Shown here piece after piece: positions 23,043 to 31,312 of a DNA stretch of 64,000 bases. Both the position numbers and the translations under genes were made by a program. Every line of letters begins with the position of its first letter. Positions within the stretch are counted from its first letter, which is position 1. Under the pieces are notes generated by a model. That model was not told the DNA's origin, searched no databases, and saw nothing but the letters and a program-made list of their open reading frames with translations. The DNA comes from CALMEC01 sp964393105 (GTDB lineage: Bacteria > Actinomycetota > Thermoleophilia > Miltoncostaeales > Miltoncostaeaceae), in the NCBI GenBank assembly GCA_964393105.1, contig CAYMSM010000061.1, positions 1-64,000 on the forward strand. Reading direction: 5' to 3'.

Positions 23043-25934
23043 ATGAGCATCCACAAGCGGTCCCTCTGGTTCGTCCTGCTGGCGCTCGGCCTGCTGGCCG
23101 CCTCCGTGGTCGTCATCGCGATGAAGCCGACAGTGCTCGGACTCGACCTCAAGGGTGGGGCTCAGGCGATCTACAAGGCGACCCCGACTGCGACCGTCGA
23201 GGTCAACGACGACTCGATGCGGCGCGCGATCCAGGTGATCCGAAACCGCGTCGACGCGTTCGGGGTGTCGGAGCCCGAGATCCAGCAGATCGGTGCCGAC
23301 GGGATCCAGGTGTCGCTCCCCGACGTCGAGGATCCGTCCGTCGTCGAATCGCTGGTCAAACCCGCACAACTCGCGTTCTATGCATTCCAGCCGAACCTCG
23401 TGGGCTACCAACCGGTCGTGGGCCCGAGCGCGGAGAACCCGCTCACCGGCACGCCGAATCTGTACGAACTGATCGCGTTCGGCAACGAAGCGACCCCGAA
23501 GCCGGGCAGCGGCACTGCAGAGAGCTTCTACCTGTTCCGCAAGGACGCGGGGCACACCTGGGTCGTCGGCCCGGCGCCGACCGAAAAAGACCTCATCTCG
23601 CTGCTCGACAGCACGGAACGGACGCAGGCGGCGAGTCAGGAGTACGCCCAGGACAAGGGCAAGTTCGAGATCGTCAAGCTCAAGCCCGGGTTCGTCATCC
23701 TGACGAACGGTCAGGGCAGCGGTGGCGAGGCGGTGACAGCGTGCGGCAACGGCGGGAACTGCATCCTTCTGCATGATGTCCCAGGCCTTCAGGGTCCCGA
23801 CATCAAGGGCGCCAACCTCGGGTTCGATCCCACCACCAACGAGGCGCTCGTCGAGATGCAGTTCACCGACGCCGGACGCGAGAAGTTCGCCGCCGTCACC
23901 CGCGAGATCGTGCAGGGCGCGCTGGCCGAGGGGCGCACCGGCACGGGCACCGACCGCTTTTGGACGTTCGCGATCGGGCTCGACGGGGTCATCATCTCGA
24001 ACCCGTACGTGTCGTACGAGGAGAATCCGGCAGGAATCGACAGCAACAGCGCGCAGATCTCGGGCGGCGGGTTCACCGAGACCACGGCGCGCACGCTCGC
24101 CGATCAGCTGAGCTCGGGCGCCATCCCGGTCAATCTCGATCGGGTCAGCACGTCGATTGTCGGAGCGACGCTCGGTGAGCAGTCGCTGCGCCAGGGTCTG
24201 ATCGCGGGCCTGATCGGCCTGATCGCTGTGATGGTCTTCCTGGTCGGGTACTACCGACTGCTCGGCCTGATCGCCTCAGGCGCGCTCATCCTCTATGGCC
24301 TCTATTTCTGGGCGATCGCGAAGTTCGTGCCGATCGCCCTGACCCTGCCGGGCATCGCGGGCCTGATCCTGACCATCGGTGTTGCTGCGGACGCGAGCGT
24401 CGTTATCTACGAGCGCGTGCGCGAGGAGTCCCGGGCGGGGAGACCGCCGCGCACGGCGATCCTGAACGGCTACAAGCGCGGGTTGAGCGCGATCATCGAC
24501 GCCAACATCGTGACCCTCGTCACCGCCGTGATCATCTTCCTGTTCGCCACCGCCGGTCCGCGGGGCTTCGCGTTCACCCTCATCATCGGTGTGCTTCTCT
24601 CGCTGTTCACGGTGATCATCGCGACACAGGGGGCGTTGGGTCTGCTGGTGGAGACCAGGCTGTTCCGGAACGACCGACTGATGGGCATGCATGCGCGCGA
24701 GATCAAGTGGAAGCTCGACATCGTCGGCAAGTGGAAGTTCTGGCTGTCGATCTCGTTCGTCCCGATGTTTCTGGGGATCATCTTCATCGGCTTCAACGGG
24801 CTCAAGCCAGGGCTCGACTTCAAGAGCGGGACCGAGGTCAAGGTCGTTTTCACCCAACCCGGCGCCGACGAGAACGGCATTCGTGACGTGGCCGGAGGAC
24901 TTGGCTACTCCGATGCGATCATCCAGAAGTACACGGCGCAGGATGCATCCGGCAAGGACGTCACGGGCTTCAAGATCCGAACGGAGACGTTGACCGGGGG
25001 CAAGGACACCGAGCTGCTGGACGCGCTGAGCGCGAAGTACGGACCGGCGCCCGAGCCGCAGATCGAGAGCGTCGGCCGTACGTTCGGCCAGGACATCGTG
25101 CGCAACGCGATCTACGCGACGATCTTCTCGTTCCTGGCGATGATCGGGTACCTGACGTTTCGGTTCGAGTACAAGCTGGCACTGTCGGCCTTGCTGTCGG
25201 TCGTCCACGACGTCTGGCTGGCGCTCGCCATCTACTCGATCGCCGGCCTGGAGGTGACGGGCGCAACGGTGGCGGCGCTCTTGACGATCCTCGGGTACTC
25301 GCTCTATGACGTGGTGATCGTGTTCGACCGGATCCGCGAGAACGTGCCCTTGATGCGCGGCCGTCCGTACCGCGACATCGTCAACCGGTCGGTCCACGAG
25401 ACGTTGACGCGGTCGATCATCACCATGCTTTTGACGCTCATGCCGATCATCGCGCTCCTGGCCTTCGGTGGGGAGACGCTGCGCGACTTCTCGTTTGCGC
25501 TCCTCATCGGGATCCTGTCCGGTGGGGTCTCGTCGATCTTCATCTCGGCGCCGGTCGCCGCGCTGTGGAAGGAGCGCGAGCCCAACGAGGTCAAGGCGGC
25601 TGCGCGGCGGGCGCGCAAGGCCGCCCGCGCGGCGACCGTGGACGCCGACATCATGGACGTCAGCGCGTTCAACCGGGCCGACCAGGCGCTGGCGACCGCG
25701 ACGGCGACCTCCCTGCCGTCGGAGGAGTCCGCCTTCGTCGACGAAGTCATCGAGGTGTCACCCAACGGCACGCCTGCCGAGCCGCCGATGCTGGAGCCTG
25801 GCGATGGGGCAGTAGAGACCGACGTCGAGCCTCCGACGCCGCCGGCCGGCCCGACGGCCGGCGACGGTGTATCCGCCCCGCCTCCGGAACGGCCCAGACG
25901 TCACCAGACCGCGCGGCGAAAGCGCAAGCGATGA
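23043..25934 (+). CDS. secDF: Fused protein translocase SecD-SecF
   Basis: 963 residues. The SecD half (1-530) has an N-terminal helix, the LGLDLKGGAQ motif, a large periplasmic-type domain with P1-like ferredoxin repeats, and a six-helix RND block (GVAADASVVIYERVREE). The SecF half (about 560-850) repeats the design with GLKPGLDFKSGTEV and YSLYDVVIVFDRIREN. It uses the proton gradient to pull proteins through SecYEG. The C-terminal 110 residues are an acidic/Pro tail ending in basic residues. Most actinobacteria have separate secD and secF, so the fusion is notable. Stop overlaps the next ATG (ATGA). Confidence 0.95.
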   Translation: MSIHKRSLWFVLLALGLLAASVVVIAMKPTVLGLDLKGGAQAIYKATPTATVEVNDDSMRRAIQVIRNRVDAFGVSEPEIQQIGADGIQVSLPDVEDPSVVESLVKPAQLAFYAFQPNLVGYQPVVGPSAENPLTGTPNLYELIAFGNEATPKPGSGTAESFYLFRKDAGHTWVVGPAPTEKDLISLLDSTERTQAASQEYAQDKGKFEIVKLKPGFVILTNGQGSGGEAVTACGNGGNCILLHDVPGLQGPDIKGANLGFDPTTNEALVEMQFTDAGREKFAAVTREIVQGALAEGRTGTGTDRFWTFAIGLDGVIISNPYVSYEENPAGIDSNSAQISGGGFTETTARTLADQLSSGAIPVNLDRVSTSIVGATLGEQSLRQGLIAGLIGLIAVMVFLVGYYRLLGLIASGALILYGLYFWAIAKFVPIALTLPGIAGLILTIGVAADASVVIYERVREESRAGRPPRTAILNGYKRGLSAIIDANIVTLVTAVIIFLFATAGPRGFAFTLIIGVLLSLFTVIIATQGALGLLVETRLFRNDRLMGMHAREIKWKLDIVGKWKFWLSISFVPMFLGIIFIGFNGLKPGLDFKSGTEVKVVFTQPGADENGIRDVAGGLGYSDAIIQKYTAQDASGKDVTGFKIRTETLTGGKDTELLDALSAKYGPAPEPQIESVGRTFGQDIVRNAIYATIFSFLAMIGYLTFRFEYKLALSALLSVVHDVWLALAIYSIAGLEVTGATVAALLTILGYSLYDVVIVFDRIRENVPLMRGRPYRDIVNRSVHETLTRSIITMLLTLMPIIALLAFGGETLRDFSFALLIGILSGGVSSIFISAPVAALWKEREPNEVKAAARRARKAARAATVDADIMDVSAFNRADQALATATATSLPSEESAFVDEVIEVSPNGTPAEPPMLEPGDGAVETDVEPPTPPAGPTAGDGVSAPPPERPRRHQTARRKRKR

Positions 25935-26269
25935 TCGGCGTGCGGGAGGCGCTCGAGCAGGCCATCTACGTGTCGGTCGGCGCGGCGGCACTCACCAGGG
26001 ACAAGACCGAGGGCATCGTCGCGGACCTTGTCGCCCGTGGATACCTGGGCGCCGAGGACGGCTTGGCCGTTGTCACGCGGCTCATGGCACGCGTGCGCGG
26101 CGAGGGGCCGCCGGCGCAGTCGGGCCTTGTGGGACGTCTGGAGGACGGCGCCCAGGCGGCGTTCCAGGAGATCGGTCTCGCACGTAGGAGCGATGTCGAG
26201 GATCTGCGCATGCGCCTCGCGGAGCTCGAACACCGCGTGCGGCAATTGGAACCGGCGCCTGCGCAGTAG
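25931..26269 (+). CDS. Small helical protein with C-terminal coiled coil
   Basis: 112 residues, no transmembrane segment. N-terminal helix (REALEQAIYVSVGAAALTRDK), a middle region reminiscent of phasin/BMFP-type proteins, and the end AELEHRVRQLE, which is a clear leucine/valine heptad coiled coil after a DVEDLRMRL helix. Resemblance to phasin-like or ubiquinone-factor (UbiK/BMFP) proteins is structural only, so function is unassigned. ATGA overlap with secDF shows co-translation, so it may act at the membrane with SecDF or simply ride along. Confidence 0.7.
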   Translation: MIGVREALEQAIYVSVGAAALTRDKTEGIVADLVARGYLGAEDGLAVVTRLMARVRGEGPPAQSGLVGRLEDGAQAAFQEIGLARRSDVEDLRMRLAELEHRVRQLEPAPAQ

Positions 26270-26386
26270 CGACCTCGGCGCAGGAGCCGTTCGACCGGAG
26301 GCGAAGATTCCATAGGGCCGGTGCCCGAGTGGCCGGTCGCACTCCTGCAGAAGGCCCGCTTGCGAGCCAGGTCGAAAGGTCAGCCC
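26270..26386. other. 117-base gap with no confirmed feature
   Basis: Between the coiled-coil gene and the next GTG. It contains TGCCCGAGTGGCC, which resembles a class II tRNA D-arm, but there is no matching acceptor stem or T-arm, so it is not called as a tRNA. Confidence 0.3.
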
Positions 26387-27109
26387 GTGCGTTTGCGACT
26401 CCTCATCCCCGCCGCAATTGCCGCTGTCGCCACGTATGCGGCGCTGGTCCGCGACGAGGTGATCGTCGAGGCGCCAGGCCCGCAGTTGACCGCGAGCCCG
26501 GTCTTCGCTCCGCCGGCACCGCCGCCAGCGCCCCAGGTCGCCGCACACGATGTGCCCGCGTCCCCGTACTTCGATCTGAGGCCGGCCGCCGCGGCGCAGT
26601 CGACGACACCGTCTGTCTACGACCTGCTGGCCGGAGCCCCGATGGGGGAGACGCCCCCCGAGGCCCCTGAGCGGCCGAGCGACGAGACGGCGGTGGAGGA
26701 GCCCGCCCGGGCGTTCGTTGACGACATCGTCCAAGAGGCTCCCTGGAAGCCGGTCGACGAGGAGCCGACTCAGGCCGATCCCACGCCATCGCTTCGGGTC
26801 GTGGACACCAGCGACCCGTGGCAGCTGCCGCTCGACGAGGGGCGCTTCGCGCTCGGTGGGTGGGCGGCCTCGGCGGGGCACAGCCTGGTCTCGGCGGTCA
26901 CGTTCCGTCGCCGGCTCCCCGATGACGTCGGTCCCGGCCGGATCGTCCTTGAGATCGACGCCAGCGAGAACGTGCCGGTCGGCGGTCTTGTGGTGCTCAG
27001 CGACCCGGGGTTCGCGCCGGATCGCGACGGGTTCACGTTACTTCTGGAGGCGTCGGAGGCCGGTCCGTTCTCGGCCGCAGGCAGCTATCGGGTGCTCCTC
27101 GCGGAGTGA
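26387..27109 (+). CDS. Membrane-anchored protein with C-terminal GRFALGG domain (paralogue 1)
   Basis: 240 residues from GTG 26387 (AAAGG nine bases upstream; a start at 26321 is possible but would run through tRNA-like DNA). A short N-terminal hydrophobic helix (LLIPAAIAAVATYAAL), then a 110-residue Pro/Glu-rich linker, then a 95-residue C-terminal domain starting GRFALGGWAASAGH and including VVLSDPGFAPDRDGF. The same domain ends the next gene's protein. I do not recognise the family. One helix plus an extended linker suggests a protein that holds the domain away from the membrane, on which side is unclear. Confidence 0.7.
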   Translation: MRLRLLIPAAIAAVATYAALVRDEVIVEAPGPQLTASPVFAPPAPPPAPQVAAHDVPASPYFDLRPAAAAQSTTPSVYDLLAGAPMGETPPEAPERPSDETAVEEPARAFVDDIVQEAPWKPVDEEPTQADPTPSLRVVDTSDPWQLPLDEGRFALGGWAASAGHSLVSAVTFRRRLPDDVGPGRIVLEIDASENVPVGGLVVLSDPGFAPDRDGFTLLLEASEAGPFSAAGSYRVLLAE

Positions 27110-27212
27110 TCGCTCGGACGGGTCGGCATGTTCTTCGTCTGGGCTGCATGAGTCCGCTCGCACACGATTCCGGTCGCCTCGACCTCCCGCTCGCGAAAGT
27201 TGCTCACGGGGG

Positions 27213-27239
27213 TTTAGCCCGGGGTTCTTTCGGCCGATA
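27213..27239 (+). promoter_or_regulatory. Possible sigma-28/WhiG-like promoter
   Basis: GCCGATA (27233-27239) matches seven of eight bases of the GCCGATAA -10 used by FliA/WhiG sigma factors. TTTA lies 16 bases upstream, the right spacing but a poor match to TAAA. It is 58 bases before the ATG of the large acidic membrane protein. Confidence 0.3.
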
Positions 27240-27297
27240 CGCACTGGGACACCGCCCTGCCTCCGAAGTGGCGGCCACACGGGAGTATTGAGACGCG

Positions 27298-29277
27298 ATG
27301 GGATTCCTCTCTGACTTGACCTTGGTGCAACGCGCAGGTGGCGCAGCTGTGCTCGTCCTTCTGCTGACCGTCCTGCTCTTGAAGCAGCGCAAGGCGAACG
27401 GCGCGCCGGCGGCGGCCAAGTCCGCGGCCTCCCCGAAGGCGACGAAGTCCAAGAAGCCTGGATCGACCCCGAAGGAGAAGAAGGGCCGCTCGTTCGGTTC
27501 GAGTCGCAAGCGCAAGAGCGATGACGTGGCGGAGGAACTCGTTGCCGAGCCAAGGGCCGGTCAGGGCCGAATGGTTCCGCGTCTGCCGGCCGCCAGTGAG
27601 CCTGCCGTCGCGCCGGTGGTCGATTCTGTCGGCTTCCCCGAGATCGCCGACCCTGTCGACGCAGTGCCGGTGGCAGTCGCCGCAAACGGGATGATCAACG
27701 AGCCCGGCTGGCCGACTCCCGGCGAGGTGTGGGCAGCCCCTGACGCTTCGGTCGGGGAGTCCGCGGAGAGTGAGTCATGGCAGGCGGACGCACCACAGGA
27801 CGATGCCCTTGCCGCCCTGGAGACCCAGAGCCCGACGGCGCCTCCCGCCGACTGGGCATCGGACGACAGCAGCATCGAGCAGGTCGACGGCTGGAATGCC
27901 TCGTCCGACGACGGCATCGCCCTCGCGGGTCAAAGCGACGCGACGTGGCAGGCCGAGGCGGAGACGTTCGACTGGACCGCGGGCGACCCGATGGACGGTT
28001 GGGCGACATCCGACGAATCGACGCCTGTGGAGGATGTGGTCCCGGACGACGCCGCATGGGAGTCCCCCGAGGACGAGACCCCGTCATGGAGGGCAGGCGA
28101 GGCCAGCGAATGGACTGCGACCGAGCAGGTGGAGGAGACGCAGACCATCGCCACCGCCGTCGCCGAGGAGTTCAGCGTCGGCGATTGGTCCCAGCCGGTC
28201 GAGGAGACCATGGCGGCAGAGTCCCCGGCCATCGAGGGGACCCCCGAGATCGTCTGGGACCCGGTGGACGAAGCCGAAGAGGTCGAGGGCGTGGTTGCCG
28301 ATCCAGCGCACGTCGCCGAAGAGACTCTGCCGGTCGTGGAGTTGGAGCCCGTCGTGGAGAGCGAGCCGGTCCTCGAGCCGGAGGCGGTGCTGGAGATCGA
28401 GTCCCAGCCGTTCGATGTGAGCGAGCCCGTCGCTGTGGACGAGCTGGTAACCGAGACCGCCCATGGCATCGAGGAGATCGCGCCTGCTGCCGAGCCGGAG
28501 CCGGTAATGGAGACCGAGCCTGACGTCGAGGCGGACCCGGTCGTCGAGCCGGAGCCGGTCATGGAGACCGAGCCCGCGGTCGAGGCGTTCGTCGAGCGGC
28601 CGTACGTCGTGGTGCTCCCGGAGATGGAAGCTGTCGACGAAGACGACGACGCGAGGTACTTGGCAACGTCGGACGCCGAGGTTGAGGTCGCGGTTCTCGT
28701 CGCAGCAGCCACCGCGGAGGCGGTCGTGGCTGACCCCGCCGCACGGTGGGCGTCAATGGCGCCGGGAGGTGTCGTAGAGGAACGCGTCACGTCCACCCCC
28801 GTTTACAGCTGGGCCCGTCTTCGCCCTGGGCAGCCCCACGCCACAGAGGCCAACGGGGCCAACGTTCATCACCAGGTGGCACAGGGCGGTGGCGCAGCCG
28901 TCAGGGCCTCCGCACCGGTCACCGCGCCCTCGCTTGCATGGTGGGACGTGCCCTCGGGAGTTGAGTCGGACGCGCGTCGCGGCCGCTTCGCGCTGGGTGG
29001 GTATGCCCTCCAGGCCGGCCATCAGGCCGTGAACGGCGTCACCTTCCGAGACGGGGTCGTTCCGCCGCCGTCACACTGGGTCATCGGCCCGGTCGTCGGC
29101 GAGGTCGCCCCAGGCACGCTCGTGCTCCATGTCGACGGCCTTCTCAACTGCCGCTCCGAGGACCTCGCGGTCCTGACGGACCCCGGTTTCGCGCCCACGA
29201 CCGACGGTTTCAGCCTGCGTCTCGCGGCCGCCGCCACCGGCCCGTTCGCCGCCAGCGGCACGTACATCATCACCTGA
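27298..29277 (+). CDS. Membrane-anchored, Glu-rich protein with C-terminal GRFALGG domain (paralogue 2)
   Basis: 659 residues. Order: one membrane helix (AAVLVLLLTVLLL, residues 15-27), a strongly basic Lys/Ser segment to about residue 75, a 450-residue acidic low-complexity region with repeats such as EPEPVMETEP and VVELEPVVESEPV, a short Ala/Val-rich bridge, and a 100-residue C-terminal domain opening GRFALGGYALQAGH and containing VLTDPGFAPTTDGF. The C-terminal domain is shared with the preceding gene. The charge pattern (basic next to membrane, acidic stalk) predicts a stiff or extended stalk presenting the domain. Function unknown. Followed by a strong terminator. Confidence 0.75.
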   Translation: MGFLSDLTLVQRAGGAAVLVLLLTVLLLKQRKANGAPAAAKSAASPKATKSKKPGSTPKEKKGRSFGSSRKRKSDDVAEELVAEPRAGQGRMVPRLPAASEPAVAPVVDSVGFPEIADPVDAVPVAVAANGMINEPGWPTPGEVWAAPDASVGESAESESWQADAPQDDALAALETQSPTAPPADWASDDSSIEQVDGWNASSDDGIALAGQSDATWQAEAETFDWTAGDPMDGWATSDESTPVEDVVPDDAAWESPEDETPSWRAGEASEWTATEQVEETQTIATAVAEEFSVGDWSQPVEETMAAESPAIEGTPEIVWDPVDEAEEVEGVVADPAHVAEETLPVVELEPVVESEPVLEPEAVLEIESQPFDVSEPVAVDELVTETAHGIEEIAPAAEPEPVMETEPDVEADPVVEPEPVMETEPAVEAFVERPYVVVLPEMEAVDEDDDARYLATSDAEVEVAVLVAAATAEAVVADPAARWASMAPGGVVEERVTSTPVYSWARLRPGQPHATEANGANVHHQVAQGGGAAVRASAPVTAPSLAWWDVPSGVESDARRGRFALGGYALQAGHQAVNGVTFRDGVVPPPSHWVIGPVVGEVAPGTLVLHVDGLLNCRSEDLAVLTDPGFAPTTDGFSLRLAAAATGPFAASGTYIIT

Positions 29278-29302
29278 CCCTCACCCGACACATCCCGCAC
29301 CC

Positions 29303-29344
29303 GTTCGGGGTCGTCTCCGGCATGACGCGGAGACGGCCCCGAAC
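29303..29344 (+). terminator. Strong hairpin terminator
   Basis: A 17-bp stem: GTTCGGGGTCGTCTCCG pairs with CGGAGACGGCCCCGAAC (one G-T pair), 8-base loop, followed by TCGTTTCG. It lies 25 bases after the stop of the Glu-rich membrane protein. Confidence 0.75.
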
Positions 29345-29674
29345 TCGTTTCGACCCGATCGCGGTTCGGGGCGATCTGGGCTCTCGGCACCAACGCGCAA
29401 CGCGGCGGTAGTCAGGTCGCCGGGTCAGGGTCGTCACGACCCCGTTGCCCTGCGGCGGTGACAACCCCACGGCAGTGTGTGTCATCTCGTCACAGAACTC
29501 ACTCGGCCGATGTAACCATTGGCCGACGCCGGCAGCGCCAATTGGCTGTTCACACGACGAGCGGCCGACTGGGGTCTGCCTGGCGTGTATTGGGCCTCGG
29601 CGTTGCGCGGGCCGGGCTCACGGCCGCCGGGATCCGATGGCGGGCCCATCCGGCGACCTTGGTAGCCTCGCTGG
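29345..29674. other. 330-base intergenic region before the ABC1 kinase gene
   Basis: No gene is seen. It contains GGCAGTGTGTGTCATCTCGTCACA (29471-29494 region), which resembles the palindromes upstream of ruvC, and a GCCAATTGGC palindrome near 29537. The ABC1 gene's -10 box TAGCCT (29663-29668) lies six bases before its GTG. Confidence 0.4.
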
Positions 29675-31312
29675 GTGACCCAGGCAGAGAAACGGCGGAA
29701 CATTGCGCGTATCCGCGAGATCGGTGAGGTCGCCGCTCGCCATGGCTTCGGCTTCCTGCTCGACAAGCGCAGGCCGGCCGATGAAGTCGGCTCGGGCGGG
29801 TCACGGGGCGAGCGGCTGCGCAAGACGCTCGACGAGCTCGGTCCCACGTTCGTCAAGTTCGGCCAGTTGCTGTCGACGCGGCCCGATGTCGTTCCACCCG
29901 ACATCATCCGTGAGCTTCGCACGTTGCAAGACGCCGCCACGCCCGTGCCGTCAGCGGTTGCCCGAACCGTGATCGAGAGCGAGCTCGGGCTGACGATCGA
30001 TCAGATCTTCGAATCGTTCGACGACCTGCCCGTCGCCGCTGCATCGATCGGGCAGGTACATCGTGCCCGCCTTCCCGGAGGCCGGGAGGTCGCCGTCAAG
30101 GTGCAGCGACCGGATGCGGAGGCGACGCTCAAGGCCGACCTGGCGCTCTTGGAGCAACTCGCCAAGGTCGTCAAGGAGCGGATCAAGCGCCTGGAGTTCA
30201 TCGACATGGTCGCGCTGGTCGACGAGTTCGGCCGCACCCTCCGGCAGGAGCTCGACTACCGGATCGAGGCGCGTAACGTCGAGGCCACCCGGCGCGCGTT
30301 CACCGGGGATGCGACGGTCACCGTGCCCAAGGTGTTCTGGCGCTCGACGACGAGTCGAGTACTCGTCCTCGAGTGGCTCGACGGCGACACCCTCGCGCGC
30401 ACGGACCTCGACGGTTGGTCGGCCGAGGACCGCCGGACCTTGGCCGCGCGGATCTCGGAGACGTGGATGAAGATGGTGTTCGTCCACGGCTTCTTCCATG
30501 CCGATCCCCATCCGGCGAACATCGTGGTCCACGCCCCCAACCACATCGGCCTGATCGACTTCGGACTGGTCGGTCAGCTCTCGCCGCGTGACCGCCAGAC
30601 CGCGGTGCACGTCTTCGTCGACGTCGTCGACCAGAACCTGGATCGCCTTCCGCGGCGGCTCCGTGATCTGGGGCTGCGCTACCCCAAAGAGCAGGAGGAG
30701 GAGTTCCGCGATCAGCTCGGTGTCATCCTGCAGCGCTACTGGGGCGCCGAGATGGGCGAGATCGACGGACGTGAGCTCGTCCGCGACATCTTCCACGCCA
30801 TCTACCAGCTCCAGATCAAGCTGCCGACCCGGTGGGTGCTGCTGGACAAGGCCCTGGCAACGCTCGCCGGCGTCGGCCTGCAGATCTCGCCGGAATTCAA
30901 CGTCTTCGAAACGGCCCGCCCGTATGCGCGCCGGCTGATGGTGCAGCGATTCCGGCCCGACGTCGCATTGGACCGCATCCAGGGCGACCTGGGACGCTAT
31001 GCCGAGACCGCCCTCGCGTTCCCGTTCCAGCTGAACGACATCCTGGACGAGCTGCGCGACGGCGAGGTCAAGATCGCGATCCAGCAGGAGGGGTTCACCG
31101 AGTCCACCGAGCGTGCCCTTGGGGCGACCAATCGTGTGGTGATGGGCCTACTCGCGGCGGCGGTCTTCCTGGGCTCGGCGATCATCGGTGGATTTGTCCG
31201 AAGCGGACCGCATCTCCTGGGAATCGCCGGCGTCGCGATCCCGGGTCTGCTCGCAGGGGCTGCGCTGGCCGCCCTCGTTCTGTTCGGCATCCTCAGGTCC
31301 GGGCGTTGGTAG
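29675..31312 (+). CDS. ABC1/UbiB/AarF-family atypical kinase
   Basis: 545 residues from a GTG with TAGCCT six bases upstream (leaderless). The ABC1 domain (about 50-430) shows the family's KFGQLLSTRPD helix, the alanine-rich AAASIGQVHRA loop replacing the usual glycine-rich loop, VAVKVQRP (ATP lysine), HADPHPANI catalytic loop and LIDFGLVG metal site. Two C-terminal membrane helices anchor it. UbiB relatives support quinone or lipid biology by ATP-driven extraction of lipid intermediates; which lipid here is unknown. Its TAG stop overlaps the recJ GTG by one base. Confidence 0.92.
   Translation: MTQAEKRRNIARIREIGEVAARHGFGFLLDKRRPADEVGSGGSRGERLRKTLDELGPTFVKFGQLLSTRPDVVPPDIIRELRTLQDAATPVPSAVARTVIESELGLTIDQIFESFDDLPVAAASIGQVHRARLPGGREVAVKVQRPDAEATLKADLALLEQLAKVVKERIKRLEFIDMVALVDEFGRTLRQELDYRIEARNVEATRRAFTGDATVTVPKVFWRSTTSRVLVLEWLDGDTLARTDLDGWSAEDRRTLAARISETWMKMVFVHGFFHADPHPANIVVHAPNHIGLIDFGLVGQLSPRDRQTAVHVFVDVVDQNLDRLPRRLRDLGLRYPKEQEEEFRDQLGVILQRYWGAEMGEIDGRELVRDIFHAIYQLQIKLPTRWVLLDKALATLAGVGLQISPEFNVFETARPYARRLMVQRFRPDVALDRIQGDLGRYAETALAFPFQLNDILDELRDGEVKIAIQQEGFTESTERALGATNRVVMGLLAAAVFLGSAIIGGFVRSGPHLLGIAGVAIPGLLAGAALAALVLFGILRSGRW

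Noticed and set aside
26313..26420. tRNA-like sequence (TGCCCGAGTGGCC, CTGCAGA loop)
   Set aside because: It resembles the 5' half of a class II tRNA, but no 3' acceptor match, T-arm or closed anticodon stem follows; likely coincidence or a decayed remnant.
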